A stretch of DNA of 64,000 nt from Anabaena sp051781005 (lineage in GTDB: Bacteria; Cyanobacteriota; Cyanobacteriia; Cyanobacteriales; Nostocaceae). The notes beneath the pieces were generated by a model, which was not told where the DNA came from, searched no databases, and worked only from the letters and a program-made list of their open reading frames with translations. The stretch's first letter is position 1; each line of letters starts with the position of its first letter. Below are positions 23,635-33,499 of this stretch, piece by piece. A program made the translations under genes and the position numbers. The stretch covers positions 310,001 to 374,000 of the forward strand of contig NZ_JBPWOA010000006.1 of NCBI RefSeq assembly GCF_051781005.1. Direction: 5' to 3'.

Positions 23635-26139
23635 CTATATTTTACTTAACGCACCACGGGTTACACCTAATTGGTTTTGTAGTTTCAATTCTCTCCAAAG
23701 TTGAGAACCGTTGATTTCTCCTTGGAGGAGTTGATTATAACGGTGTATTGTTTTGATTACTTGTTCCGGTGTTTCGTTGAGAAATTCAATACGGAAGTGT
23801 TGTAAACCCAATGATATTAGCCTTTGTACATATTCTGCACCAGTTTGAGCAGTGCTATTATATACAGTATTCCGGCATCCTGCGTCAGCTTTGAGAATGT
23901 GTTCACTACCTACTCTGTCTTTAATTTTGACTTCTTGTTTTTCGCAAGGTCTACCACAGTTAGTATAATCTGTTCCTTCTGATAAGAAAGCGCAAAATAC
24001 ACAGTGTTCCATGTGAAACATTGGTATTCGTTGATGAATTGTCACTTCCAAGTTTTGGGGTGGATAATTTGTAATTAAATCTTCGAGTTGATTAACATTT
24101 AAATCGTAGGATGCTGTTAATCTTTCTAAATTAAAGTGTTGTTGTAAATAGTCTGCTGTGAGTGGGTTAGCAATATTTAAGGAAAAGTCAGCAACACATC
24201 TTTCATTTGCAAAATATTCTAATTGGTCATAATTTCTAATTAAATAACCATCAGCATTAGCAGCGCGGACTTGTTTTAAAATCCAGGTTTCTCCGGGTTT
24301 AGTTATCCGGGGTGGTGCGACAAAGATACTGATTTCTTCTTCACATTCTCGCACTATTTTAACTGCTTCTTGATAATTGCGAGGATTTTCAAATTCACAG
24401 TATATTGTTTTGATATCTGCTGTTAATACTGCTTTGAGTTGGTTGATGTTTCTGACTAAAACAATCAGAGAAGGGGAAGCTGGAATAGGAGACAATTTGG
24501 AAGTGATTAAATCTTGCCATTTTGCATGATGATTTAATTGCCAAAGTTTGGGTTTACTTCTTAATTCTTCTAATTGGGTGACTATTTCCCGACGCATTCG
24601 GTTTAATTCACTTACGGGTAACATAATATTCCCGTTGAGATTATTTATAAAATTGTCTAAATAGAAAGGAGTATTTCCTAAACGTCCAAATTGTTCTTTG
24701 ACCCTTTCTGTAGTGAGAGGTTTGGTGTGTGCTTCTACTAGCAATATTTCTGATTCTACTTGGACTATATTACCAAATTCATCACGAGCGAGCGCAATTA
24801 ATTTTTCTCCAATTTCTCCATATACATCTACATTAATCAGTCGTTGAAATTGGGGATTTTCTCCAGCATAACTTTGACGGATTTGTTTATCAAGTTCTGG
24901 ATCATTAGTTTTCCAAACTTTATCACCTATATTTATCCGTCGAAAATTCAAATTATTTCTACCAAAGCTTAATATTGCCTCTTTCCCTTTTTCCACAACT
25001 GCATATATTCTTCCCCCTTCTTCCTTCGTTTCTGGATGTCCACAATCAAAAACAATCCCATCACCTGGTTTAACTGGTGCTTCCAGTTTCACGGTTATTT
25101 GTTCATTGCTAATGCGGGTAACTTCTCCTAAATAAACACCGCGTTTTTTACCGAAATTTGCGTGAACTAATTCTTGATTATTAATTCCCTCAAACCAACC
25201 TGTATAAAGTCCACGAGAAAAAGCCATTTCTAAATTATATTGGTCTTTACGCAAAACAGATGATTTCTGTGGAGACGTTTTATGAAATATCTCTACATTA
25301 GTTTCCAGGATTTTATTTAATGCTTTTCGATAAACTTGAGTTACGTTAGCAACATATTCTGGTGCTTTTAATCTTCCTTCTATTTTTAAAGAGGTAACTC
25401 CAGATTTAACCAACTCCGGTAAAACTTCTAAACCTGCTAAATCTTGAGGACTTAATAAATATTTGCGGTTTCCTAAATTAACAACTTCACTATCTGCAAT
25501 TAAATCATAAGGCATTCTACAAGCTTGAGCGCATTCTCCCCGATTTGCGGAACGTCCTCCTAATGCTTCGCTGGTTAAACATTGTCCAGAATATGCGACG
25601 CACAAAGCACCGTGAACGAAAACTTCTAAAGGTAGGGAAGTATTCTTTTGAGATATTTGTTGTTGAATTTTATTAATTTCTGTAATGGAACATTCCCGCG
25701 CTAAAACTACCAATTGACAACCAAGAGATTTAGCAAATTCTACCCCCGCAGCGCTAGTAATAGTCATTTGCGTTGAAGCGTGAATGGGAAAGTCGGGGGA
25801 AAGATGACGAATCAGACGACAAATACCGATATCTTGAACGATGACAGCATCAACACCAGCAGAAATGATAGTTTTGAGGTATTGCTGTGCTTCAGTGAGT
25901 TCTTGGGGGAAAATCAGGGTATTCAGAGTGACGTAACCTTTGACCCCCCGTAGGTGCAGAAATTCCATTAATTCTAGTAAGTCTGCTTCGGTGAAATTCT
26001 CAGCCCTCATCCGTGCGTTAAACTTGTCTAAACCAAAGTAAATCGCATCAGCACCATTTTCTACTGCTGCTTTAGCGCATTCCCAGTTACCAGCAGGTGC
26101 TAGGAGTTCGGGGAGTTTGAGGGTAGGGGTGCTTGTCAT
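23635..26139 (-). CDS. U32 family protein, RlhA-like (peptidase U32 / 23S rRNA hydroxylation)
   Basis: An 834-residue U32 protein with the family opening LPELLAPAGNWECAKAAVENGADAIYFGL and the signature VFVHGALCVAYSGQCL ... SANRGECAQACR, whose Cys residues bind an iron-sulfur cluster in studied members. Further Cys (MEHCVFCAFLS, NCGRPCE, AGCRNTVYN) come late. The long C-terminal region matches the DUF3656-containing form to which E. coli RlhA belongs, which hydroxylates C2501 of 23S rRNA. Older annotation as collagenase-like peptidase is probably misleading. It is upstream of and co-directional with the truncated GTPase. Confidence 0.88.
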   Translation of the reverse strand: MTSTPTLKLPELLAPAGNWECAKAAVENGADAIYFGLDKFNARMRAENFTEADLLELMEFLHLRGVKGYVTLNTLIFPQELTEAQQYLKTIISAGVDAVIVQDIGICRLIRHLSPDFPIHASTQMTITSAAGVEFAKSLGCQLVVLARECSITEINKIQQQISQKNTSLPLEVFVHGALCVAYSGQCLTSEALGGRSANRGECAQACRMPYDLIADSEVVNLGNRKYLLSPQDLAGLEVLPELVKSGVTSLKIEGRLKAPEYVANVTQVYRKALNKILETNVEIFHKTSPQKSSVLRKDQYNLEMAFSRGLYTGWFEGINNQELVHANFGKKRGVYLGEVTRISNEQITVKLEAPVKPGDGIVFDCGHPETKEEGGRIYAVVEKGKEAILSFGRNNLNFRRINIGDKVWKTNDPELDKQIRQSYAGENPQFQRLINVDVYGEIGEKLIALARDEFGNIVQVESEILLVEAHTKPLTTERVKEQFGRLGNTPFYLDNFINNLNGNIMLPVSELNRMRREIVTQLEELRSKPKLWQLNHHAKWQDLITSKLSPIPASPSLIVLVRNINQLKAVLTADIKTIYCEFENPRNYQEAVKIVRECEEEISIFVAPPRITKPGETWILKQVRAANADGYLIRNYDQLEYFANERCVADFSLNIANPLTADYLQQHFNLERLTASYDLNVNQLEDLITNYPPQNLEVTIHQRIPMFHMEHCVFCAFLSEGTDYTNCGRPCEKQEVKIKDRVGSEHILKADAGCRNTVYNSTAQTGAEYVQRLISLGLQHFRIEFLNETPEQVIKTIHRYNQLLQGEINGSQLWRELKLQNQLGVTRGALSKI

Positions 26140-26295
26140 TTGGGTTAGTCAGGGTTATGTTCAGTTTATAGATTGTATCTAAATTGGGGGGTGGTTGTGG
26201 GAGAGAGGCAATTATATTTAGATAGGATGAATCCAATTATTAAGGCGTAATATATTAATTAGTTATAAATAGATGAGTTTCTTATTGGTATTTGG

Positions 26296-28848
26296 ATGAG
26301 AATATTTAAACATAAAATGGTTATAAATAAAAGTAAATCACTGACGGTTATAAACCAAGACAAAAGTATTTCAAAAAATCTAATAAATCAAGTTAATCTC
26401 ATACATTTAGAAGCAAATCATCAAATTCAGCAATCTGATAAAAGTCCAAAGGGTCAATTCTTAACGCCTTTACCAATAGCTAGATTAATGGCAAATATGT
26501 TTGATTTTAGTTTGCCAAAAATATCATTACTTGATGCTGGTGCTGGTTCTGGATCATTATTAGCAGCCGTTGTAGCTGAATTGTGTCAACTTCAAAAAAA
26601 ACCTAAATATATACATATTACTGCTTACGAAATTGACCCTCTTCTGATTAATTTTTTACAAGAAACATTTGAATGCTGTCATCATGCTTGTAATCAATTA
26701 GGTATAGATTTTACCTATAAAATATATCATAGTGATTTTATTGAATCAGTAGTTAATTTATTAGAATATCCTTTATTCGCTCATTCAATAAGAACTGAAT
26801 TTACACACGCTATTCTTAATCCACCATATTACAAAATCAATTCTCAGTCAAAATATCGGTTGTTATTACGTTCTATAGGCTTAGAAACAACTAACATATA
26901 TACGGGTTTTATTTTTGCCGCCATTAAACTATTAACATCAAATGGACAATTAGTAGCAATTACTCCCAGAAGTTTTTGTAATGGGTCATATTTTCGAGAC
27001 TTTCGGCAATTTTTTCTAGAAAATATGGCTTTAGATAAAATTCATTTATTCGATTCGCGTCAAGAAGTATTTACAGATGATAAAATACTGCAAGAAACTG
27101 TTGTTGTTCATGCAAATAAACAATCAAAACAACTAGACAATATATTAATTAGCTCTAGTGTCAATGCAGAAGATGATATAATTTTATCTCATCAAATACC
27201 ATACACAGATGTTGTCTATCCTAATGATTCAGAGAAATTCATACACATCATAACAGATAATTTAAGCCAGAAAGTAGTTGAGCAAATTAAACATTTTTAT
27301 TGCACAATTCAAGATTTAGGTTTAAACGTCTCTACTGGGAAAGTAGTTGATTTTAGAATTAAGTCATATTTGAGGATAAACCGAGAGGAGGGAACAGTTC
27401 CATTAATTTATCCGACTCATTTTAATGATGGTTATATCAGCTACCCAAAGAATACTAAAAAATGTCAAGCTATAGTATTAGCTAAAGAAACAGCTAATCT
27501 GTTAATTCCTAATGAGCATTATGTTTTGATTAAACGTTTTTCTACTAAGGAGGAAAAAAAACGAGTTGTTGCTGTTGTTTACGATGCTACAAAAATTGAT
27601 ACTCCTAGTATTGGCTTTGAAAACCACTTGAATTATTTTCATCAGCAGGGACATGGACTAGATTTAATTTTAGCCAAAGGTCTTACAGCTTATTTCAATT
27701 CTAGTTTAGTAGATTCATTTTTCCGTTTATTTAATGGACATACTCAAGTTAATGCGACAGATTTACGTTGTTTAAAGTATCCAACTTTAGAACAACTTTA
27801 TTTACTAGGTAAACATATAGGGACAGAATTTCCTAAACAGTCTGAGATAGATAAACTTATAGACACCGTATTATTAAATATGACTAATTCATCAGAAAAT
27901 AATCCAATTGTCATTAAAGCACGTATTGATGAAGCAATAGAAATACTAGCTGCTTTAGGTTTTCCACGAAAACAACTAAATGAACGTTCAGGTTTAACCT
28001 TACTAGCATTACTTGATTTAAAATCTCATGAACCTTGGATATCTGCGAAAGCACCACTCCAAGGTATTACACCAATGATGGAATTTATGGAAAAACAATA
28101 TGCTAAAAAGTACGCACCTAATACGCGGGAAACAGTGCGCCGTCAAACGGTACACCAATTTATTGACGCAGGTTTAATTGTTGTAAATCCTGATAATATT
28201 GAGCGTCCTATTAATAGTCCTAAAACAGTATACCAAATTGAAGATAGTGCTTTAGAGATGCTGCGGACATTTAAAACTGATGAATGGGATAAAAATTTGC
28301 AAACTTACTTAGCATCTATTGAAACTCTCAAAACTAAATATGCTCAAGAAAGATTAAAAGCCAGAATAGAAGTTAATATTCCAGGTAAATTAATCACACT
28401 TTCACCAGGTGGACAAAATATTTTAATTGAGAAAATCATTAATGATTTTTGTCCGCGATTTACACCTAATAGTAGCATCATTTATGTTGGTGATACAGAT
28501 GAAAAATTTGCATCTTTTGAGGAATCAGCTTTATCGGAATTAGGAATTAAAATTGATACTCATGGAAAAATGCCAGATATAATCATTCATTTCCAACCTA
28601 AAAACTGGTTAGTCTTAATTGAAGCTGTAACATCACACGGGCCAATTGATGCTAAACGTAAAACTGAACTTGAAAGTTTATTCAGAAATTCTAAAATACC
28701 ACTTGTAATGGTGACAGCTTTTCTTAACCGCAAAGCAATGAAGGAGTATTTACCAGAAATTTCCTGGGAGACTGATGTATGGGTAGCAGAAGATGCAACT
28801 CATTTGATTCATTTCAATGGTGAAAATCTTTTACAAATTTATCAGTAA
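26296..28848 (+). CDS. Single-chain restriction-modification enzyme: adenine methyltransferase fused to PstI/BsuBI-type endonuclease
   Basis: An 850-residue fusion. The N-terminal half is an N6-adenine DNA methyltransferase: motif X GQFLTP (53-58), motif I DAGAGSGSLL (80-89), motif IV NPPY (175-178), and a target-recognition region to about 500. From about 545 the sequence turns to the BsuBI/PstI endonuclease family: a helical winged-helix part (about 545-690), then LITLSPGGQN at 698-707, YVGDTDEKF near 731, HGKMPD at 756-761 and LIEAVTSHGPIDAKRK from 774. In PstI and BsuBI systems these halves are two separate genes that recognise CTGCAG; here they are one frame of about the summed length. 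The gene is AT-rich compared with neighbours, suggesting transfer. Recognition of CTGCAG is inference from the family. Confidence 0.88.
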   Translation: MRIFKHKMVINKSKSLTVINQDKSISKNLINQVNLIHLEANHQIQQSDKSPKGQFLTPLPIARLMANMFDFSLPKISLLDAGAGSGSLLAAVVAELCQLQKKPKYIHITAYEIDPLLINFLQETFECCHHACNQLGIDFTYKIYHSDFIESVVNLLEYPLFAHSIRTEFTHAILNPPYYKINSQSKYRLLLRSIGLETTNIYTGFIFAAIKLLTSNGQLVAITPRSFCNGSYFRDFRQFFLENMALDKIHLFDSRQEVFTDDKILQETVVVHANKQSKQLDNILISSSVNAEDDIILSHQIPYTDVVYPNDSEKFIHIITDNLSQKVVEQIKHFYCTIQDLGLNVSTGKVVDFRIKSYLRINREEGTVPLIYPTHFNDGYISYPKNTKKCQAIVLAKETANLLIPNEHYVLIKRFSTKEEKKRVVAVVYDATKIDTPSIGFENHLNYFHQQGHGLDLILAKGLTAYFNSSLVDSFFRLFNGHTQVNATDLRCLKYPTLEQLYLLGKHIGTEFPKQSEIDKLIDTVLLNMTNSSENNPIVIKARIDEAIEILAALGFPRKQLNERSGLTLLALLDLKSHEPWISAKAPLQGITPMMEFMEKQYAKKYAPNTRETVRRQTVHQFIDAGLIVVNPDNIERPINSPKTVYQIEDSALEMLRTFKTDEWDKNLQTYLASIETLKTKYAQERLKARIEVNIPGKLITLSPGGQNILIEKIINDFCPRFTPNSSIIYVGDTDEKFASFEESALSELGIKIDTHGKMPDIIIHFQPKNWLVLIEAVTSHGPIDAKRKTELESLFRNSKIPLVMVTAFLNRKAMKEYLPEISWETDVWVAEDATHLIHFNGENLLQIYQ

Positions 28849-28961
28849 TATGCAATCCTAGACTATTTGTGAGCAACAATACGATAAATTCAAGAATTTT
28901 GAAGTAGGTGTGGAGGTACTTGTCATTCCGTTTAGTTCAGATATATCGCTCACAAAATGCT

Positions 28962-29759
28962 TTACTCTTCCCCTCCCAATAACCAAAAACCACTGTAAGT
29001 CATGCCTGAATCATCTGGTTGCACTAATAAAAAATGCAATCCTTTACTTACCTGTTTTCGCTGTGCATATACTTTCGCTGCGGCTGCAACTTCTTCATCT
29101 TCAAAAGTTGCCAAAATCCATCTATCTGCTAAAGCGGCTTCTAAAATTAAACCATCTGGCGCACCTGCAATATAATTTAAACTGACAGGATTAGCTTCTT
29201 GCAACCATCTTGCTAAACGCATAGATTGCCTGCCACCATAAATTACTACACCGGGTACAGGAACTGTTGAGGCTAAACCTAGATTAATGGGTTTCAAAAA
29301 TTCTGGTATTTGTAAAACAGGAATTGGACGTTCTGTAAATTCATCGACGATATCACCTGCGGGAATTGTTGCAAAACGCCATTGTTCTCCCCAGAGGTTT
29401 TCTGGTAATGGTGCTGGAGGTGGTTTATCAACTGCTATGGGATATTGCTTTTCTTGCAACCATTGTTTTAACGCTAAAGTGCGACGGGTAGGTGCAACTT
29501 TAATACTTAAATTATTCCCAGCAGCGGTAATTAAGCCTAAAGACTGAGGTCGAAATACTTGAATTATATCAGGTAATTTTTCTGCACCTGCTATATGAAA
29601 TTGTTCTGTTAGCCAATTTGAATTTGCTTGTGACTGGGGACACGTAGCTACATACTCAAATTTACGAGTTGCGTCACAAATCAACAACTCCCATAATACC
29701 TGTCCTGCTGCATCTCGCAGTGGACTCCGATAAAAGTCAGCCTGCCAAACCAGACTCAT
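28962..29759 (-). CDS. Tab2/Atab2 family RNA-binding protein
   Basis: A 265-residue protein matching the Tab2/Atab2 (DUF1092) family: WQADFYRSPLRD at the start, WELLICD, VFRPQSLGLI in the first half, and YIAGAPDGLILEA and SGFWLLGG near the end. In Chlamydomonas and Arabidopsis the homologue is needed for translation of psaB or photosystem I/II subunits; in cyanobacteria it is a photosynthesis-associated protein of less clear role. Codon 1 of the open frame is a TTG at 29765; the ATG at 29759 (MSLVWQADFY) is the usual start. It is convergent with the restriction-modification gene. Confidence 0.9.
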   Translation of the reverse strand: MSLVWQADFYRSPLRDAAGQVLWELLICDATRKFEYVATCPQSQANSNWLTEQFHIAGAEKLPDIIQVFRPQSLGLITAAGNNLSIKVAPTRRTLALKQWLQEKQYPIAVDKPPPAPLPENLWGEQWRFATIPAGDIVDEFTERPIPVLQIPEFLKPINLGLASTVPVPGVVIYGGRQSMRLARWLQEANPVSLNYIAGAPDGLILEAALADRWILATFEDEEVAAAAKVYAQRKQVSKGLHFLLVQPDDSGMTYSGFWLLGGEE

Positions 29760-30134
29760 TCTCAACTCTCTTCCTCTGTGTTTGTGTATTTCAATTCAAG
29801 TCTTAACATAAAACTGGGTACAGATAGGTAATGCAAAATCAAAAGAATTATTAATGGAAAACTTTGAGAGAAAGAAAGAAATGGAAAGGGCGGGGAGACA
29901 CCGCCCCTACGGGGTTGACGATTAAAAATCGTACTGCACTATTTTGAAAACTGCTATGTTTTTATGAGTCACATTTGAATTTGCGGTTTTTGTATATTCC
30001 TGAAAGTATTGAACGACGGAGTTAGGAATACTACTTAAGAGGGATAAATAAATTTACCATAACTAGATTGTAGATAGATATATTTGTACTTCTTAACTGA
30101 CTAAGATGGTGTCGAGAATAATAGGAGTTTAATC
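29760..30134. other. Intergenic region between Tab2 and a small-protein gene
   Basis: This 375-base gap holds a GC-rich dispersed palindrome GGGCGG/CCGCCC at 29888-29906 followed by CTACGGGG, a common cyanobacterial repeat type. The rest is AT-rich. The strong ribosome site AGGAG at 30122-30126 belongs to the next gene. No gene is seen. Confidence 0.5.
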
Positions 30135-30344
30135 ATGAGCGGAAAAGCTAAAAAACAACAGAAAAAATCTGATGATCAAGAGAGTACACCAACGTCTTCT
30201 AGTGGTTATCAAACTCCCCTACAAGAGGATATTCGCAAGACTGGTAATGCTGAAAAAAGTGATGCTAGACCTACTGCTACACCAGAAGCGCCTGGTGAAG
30301 ATTCTGTAGCGGGTAGTCCTAATCAGGGTACTGAATCGCGTTAG
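30135..30344 (+). CDS. Small hydrophilic protein of unknown function
   Basis: A 69-residue, highly charged and Ser/Thr/Pro-rich protein (starts MSGKAKKQQKKSDDQE, ends PNQGTESR) with no hydrophobic core, thus likely intrinsically disordered. AGGAG stands eight bases before the ATG, which argues for real translation. It is monocistronic. I do not recognise a family. Confidence 0.6.
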   Translation: MSGKAKKQQKKSDDQESTPTSSSGYQTPLQEDIRKTGNAEKSDARPTATPEAPGEDSVAGSPNQGTESR

Positions 30345-30483
30345 GCAGAGGATATCGCTCTAATTTCTACGCAACTATTCTATCAATTTTAGAGCAACCC
30401 TAGAGCGATCGCATGGTGATAAGTTAAGAAAAAGAAGAAATTATCCGAAAGCCTATTGACAAAAGACTTTCAGTATTAACTTG

Positions 30484-31329
30484 TCACCAATGTAGTGCGA
30501 TCGCATGGTGGTGTATGTGATCGCCCATAAAGGTAGAGATAAAATAGTAACTGTGGTCATAGCCTGGTTGATATCGCAAGTTAAGCGTTTGTCCTACTTT
30601 TGTACAAGCTTGTGCAAATATATCCGGTAGCAATTGTTTAGTTAAAAATTGATCTGCTGTTCCTTGGTCAATCAGAATGGGACTGTGATATCCTACTTTT
30701 TGAACTAATTCACTAGCATCATAATCACGCCAACTTTCCTGATTATTACCCAAATAAAGACTAAACGCCTTTTGACCCCAAGCACAGGCCATAGGTGCAA
30801 CTATAGGTGCAAAGGCAGATACTGATTTATATTGTTTTGGGTTTCTCATGGCACAAACTAGCGCCCCATGTCCCCCCATAGAATGACCAAAAATGCTCTG
30901 TCTGTCAGGTTGGGTGCGAAATTTGCTATTAATTAAAGCTGGTAACTCTTGGCTAATATAACTATACATCTGATAGTGCGATCGCCAAGGTTCTTCTGTC
31001 GCATCTACATAAAAGCCTGCACCTGTACCAATATCCCATTCATCATCTTCTCCCACAATGCCCGTATGACGCGGACTGGTATCTGGTGCCACTAGTATTA
31101 AACCGTATTCAGATGCCCAACGTTGCGCCCCTGCTTTCAGCATAAAATTATCTTCTTTGCAAGTCAAGCCGGAGAGAAAATAAAGCACTGGTAAGGGCTT
31201 TTGAGTGACTTGCGGTGGTTGATAGACAGCAAAACGCATTTCACCGTTACAGGTGGTGGAGAAATGAGAGTAGAAGCCCAGTATGCCATCAAAGCATTTA
31301 AATTCTGATTCTAGGTTAAGATTAGTCAT
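30484..31329 (-). CDS. fghA: S-formylglutathione hydrolase
   Basis: A 281-residue esterase-D family enzyme, normal length. The nucleophile elbow FGHSMGGHGALVCA, the oxyanion-region YFLSGLTCKEDNF, APDTSPRHTG near residue 80 and the late GYDHSYYFI with the catalytic His are all present. It hydrolyses S-formylglutathione to formate and glutathione, the second step of glutathione-dependent formaldehyde oxidation; the first-step dehydrogenase lies 2.2 kb upstream on the same strand. The frame begins at a TTG within a HIP1 octamer at 31347; the ATG at 31329 (MTNLNLESEFKCF) fits the family better. Confidence 0.93.
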   Translation of the reverse strand: MTNLNLESEFKCFDGILGFYSHFSTTCNGEMRFAVYQPPQVTQKPLPVLYFLSGLTCKEDNFMLKAGAQRWASEYGLILVAPDTSPRHTGIVGEDDEWDIGTGAGFYVDATEEPWRSHYQMYSYISQELPALINSKFRTQPDRQSIFGHSMGGHGALVCAMRNPKQYKSVSAFAPIVAPMACAWGQKAFSLYLGNNQESWRDYDASELVQKVGYHSPILIDQGTADQFLTKQLLPDIFAQACTKVGQTLNLRYQPGYDHSYYFISTFMGDHIHHHAIALHW

Positions 31330-31427
31330 GATGATGCGATCGCGCAAGCGCTGTTTCTTGGATGGCCGGAGGGCTTTTGTCAGTTAGCTAATAACTTGAC
31401 CCCTACTCTAATCTGATGTTACCCCTC

Positions 31428-32084
31428 TCAAATTATACTATCAGGATCTACACCCAAAGCCCGTAAACGTTCCGCTAAAATTCCAGCGCGTTCTTCTGGT
31501 GTTAAAAAGCGTTTTCCTTGTTGATTATACCAATACATCCACTCCCGTGTAATACCTTGATAAGTTCCCCGTTCTATACCAATGCCTAAATCAATTTCTG
31601 GCAACCAAACAGGATTACCATCTTGTAATTGATACACACCATTAGTTAATTTATAAACTTCCAACCGGGGTTTACGGCGACGAGTGGGATTATAAACTAC
31701 ATAATATAAAACACTTAAATTAGCATAGGCATCTTTTTTAGTGGAATATTCACCACGATAAGTTTGAGAAACAACTTCTAAAACTAAAATAGGAACTTTT
31801 TCTTCTTCCCAAATCGCGTAACTAGGGCGGAGATTTTCATCATAAAACCGTTCTACCCCTAAGCTGAGAAAACCATCAGGGACAATTGCTGGTTGATAAG
31901 GATCATAATAAACACCCATATCCACACCAAAAAACCAGTCCATGCGTTCAGCCCAAGCCATAGCTAAAATAGCTTTGAGTAAACCGGGAATCAAATCTTG
32001 TAATTCATTATCCACAGGTGTTTCATCTGAATCAGGTAGTTCCTCAGAGGAAGGCATACAAGCAAGGGGATTGTAATCTAACAT
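31428..32084 (-). CDS. Uma2 family (DUF820) putative nuclease
   Basis: A 218-residue member of the Uma2 family, a PD-(D/E)XK-fold group greatly expanded in cyanobacteria. The fold core is seen as IVPDGFLSL (Asp), PILVLEVVSQT (Glu) and STKKDAYANLSVLYYVVY (Lys region). The tail PEERAGILAERLRALGVDPD is the common C-terminal helix of the group. Start chosen at the ATG at 32084 rather than a GTG at 32096. No biochemical role is firmly known; none of the neighbours explains it. Confidence 0.9.
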   Translation of the reverse strand: MLDYNPLACMPSSEELPDSDETPVDNELQDLIPGLLKAILAMAWAERMDWFFGVDMGVYYDPYQPAIVPDGFLSLGVERFYDENLRPSYAIWEEEKVPILVLEVVSQTYRGEYSTKKDAYANLSVLYYVVYNPTRRRKPRLEVYKLTNGVYQLQDGNPVWLPEIDLGIGIERGTYQGITREWMYWYNQQGKRFLTPEERAGILAERLRALGVDPDSII

Positions 32085-32136
32085 AATAGATTTCACATAT
32101 CCTTGAACATTGCAATTATATCGTCAATATGATTTT

Positions 32137-32168
32137 ATCTCACGCTCCAGACGCAGAGGCACAGAGAG
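32137..32168. repeat. CGCAGAGG-type tandem repeat
   Basis: ATCTCACGCTCCAGACGCAGAGGCACAGAG split into 8-10-base units, related to the copies at 22898, 33498, 42281 and 60074. It lies between the Uma2 and DUF29 genes. Confidence 0.65.
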
Positions 32169-32266
32169 TTTGATTCAGCAAGGTTAATTTACCCGATGTG
32201 AAAAATACCAAAATCTTGTAAATCCTTAAATCCTGTAAATCCTGATTCAGACAATTTTTATAGCAA

Positions 32267-32764
32267 TTATTCCATCAAATCATCACTTGCCGATTCACCA
32301 GGATAAAAGTTTAAGTTAATTAAATCTTTCCATAAATATAGACATTGTAGAGGAAAAGTTGACAACGGTAAATTTGTTTCTCCTGATGCTAAATCCCTAG
32401 CATTTTCATAAGCTTCTTGAAGTGCTACTTCCATAGAAGACTGTAAACTGGGATTTTCATTCAGTAATTTTATGATATCCCGCCGTTGAATCCGAATAGT
32501 TGCTAACCAACTGCGACTACGTTTTGATGATTGATATTCCCACTTTAATAAATGTCCAATTAAAATACTTAAACGACTTTTTAATTCTTGGCGTTCCCTT
32601 CTCCCCAAAGATTCAACTTCCTCAATTAAGTTAGCTAAATCAATTTGATTCCATTGTTGATAACGTAATAAATTAGCCTGTTGTTGAGTCCAGGCGTAAA
32701 AATCTGTTTCATAAAGATGATCATTCAGGTTTACAGCGGCTTCTTTCTCTTTTGGTGTCTGCAT
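32267..32764 (-). CDS. DUF29 family protein
   Basis: A 165-residue all-helical protein with the full DUF29 pattern: LYETDFYAWTQQQANLLR, then DLANLIEEVESLGRRERQEL and LIGHLLKWEYQ, ending in a helical region with ALQEAYENARDLA. DUF29 proteins are numerous in cyanobacteria and of unknown function. It sits in a small island with Uma2, a pentapeptide protein and a second, decayed DUF29 fragment (33437-33499). Confidence 0.93.
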   Translation of the reverse strand: MQTPKEKEAAVNLNDHLYETDFYAWTQQQANLLRYQQWNQIDLANLIEEVESLGRRERQELKSRLSILIGHLLKWEYQSSKRSRSWLATIRIQRRDIIKLLNENPSLQSSMEVALQEAYENARDLASGETNLPLSTFPLQCLYLWKDLINLNFYPGESASDDLME

Positions 32765-32838
32765 AGTTAAAACCTGGTGAATTTGAATTAATTATAATTG
32801 AACCTGTTCCTTTAATGGCTGCCACAGAGGAACAACTA

Positions 32839-33378
32839 TTACCATTTACAGTAGGGACTTTCTTTTATAGTACCATCGGGCATAGTAGTATGCCAAATAA
32901 CATTAAACCAGCGACAAAGAGCATACTCATCGGCAGTAGAATCTCGAAAGTTAGCGTGAGTTAAATCAGCACGTTCAAAGCCAGGGACTTTAGCACCGAT
33001 GAAACTAGCACCAACCGCTTTAACATGGCTCAAATTAGCTCCAGTCAAATCAGCTTCATTCAAAGTAGCACTACTCAAATTGGCGGAGAATAAATTAGCA
33101 TCTTTCAGAATAGTTTTTACCAAACCAGCCTCGCCCAAATAAGCCCCAAACAAATCGGCTTCAGTCAAATCAGCCCCACTCAGATTGACATTTTCAAGAT
33201 TAGCTACCCGTAAGTTAATTCCCCGCAAATCAGCACCTTCGAGTCCAGTAATCTGACCACTAACTCCGTCTATTTCGCCCATTTCGCCGACAATTCGCAA
33301 AATTTCGACACCAGCAAAATTACGTTCTCCAGCATTGTAAAGAGTCAACAATTCATCAGTGGTAATTTTCCCAACCAT
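32839..33378 (-). CDS. Pentapeptide-repeat protein
   Basis: A 179-residue protein with an N-terminal lead (MVGKITTDELLTLYNAGERNF) and about 16 pentapeptide units of A(D/N)LXX form between residues 45 and 150 (for example ADLRGINLRVANLENVNLSG), which form a right-handed quadrilateral beta-helix. The C-terminus (ALCRWFNVIWHTTMPDGTI) is a short tail also found in cyanobacterial pentapeptide proteins. No signal peptide. Function is not known; such proteins may act as scaffolds or DNA mimics. Confidence 0.92.
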   Translation of the reverse strand: MVGKITTDELLTLYNAGERNFAGVEILRIVGEMGEIDGVSGQITGLEGADLRGINLRVANLENVNLSGADLTEADLFGAYLGEAGLVKTILKDANLFSANLSSATLNEADLTGANLSHVKAVGASFIGAKVPGFERADLTHANFRDSTADEYALCRWFNVIWHTTMPDGTIKESPYCKW

Positions 33379-33436
33379 GATCTTACCTTCAATTTATTTT
33401 TTATTACGAGAATTGCGATGAGAGAAATGAACTATT

Positions 33437-33499
33437 GATGCTAAAATGCCCAATTAAAACACTCATACCATTTCTTAATTCTTGTCGTTCCTTTCTTCC
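33437..33499 (-). pseudogene. DUF29 gene fragment
   Basis: On the minus strand this stretch reads GRKERQELRNGMSVLIGHF, matching GRRERQELKSRLSILIGHL of the intact DUF29 gene at 32267-32764 at 13 of 19 positions, with matching DNA as well. Both sides are lost, and a CGCAAAGG-type repeat begins exactly at its upstream border. It is a decayed paralogue. Confidence 0.75.

Noticed and set aside
28910..29185. 91-codon + strand frame after the restriction-modification gene
   Set aside because: It is almost wholly opposite the Tab2 gene and Leu/His-rich without a family pattern.
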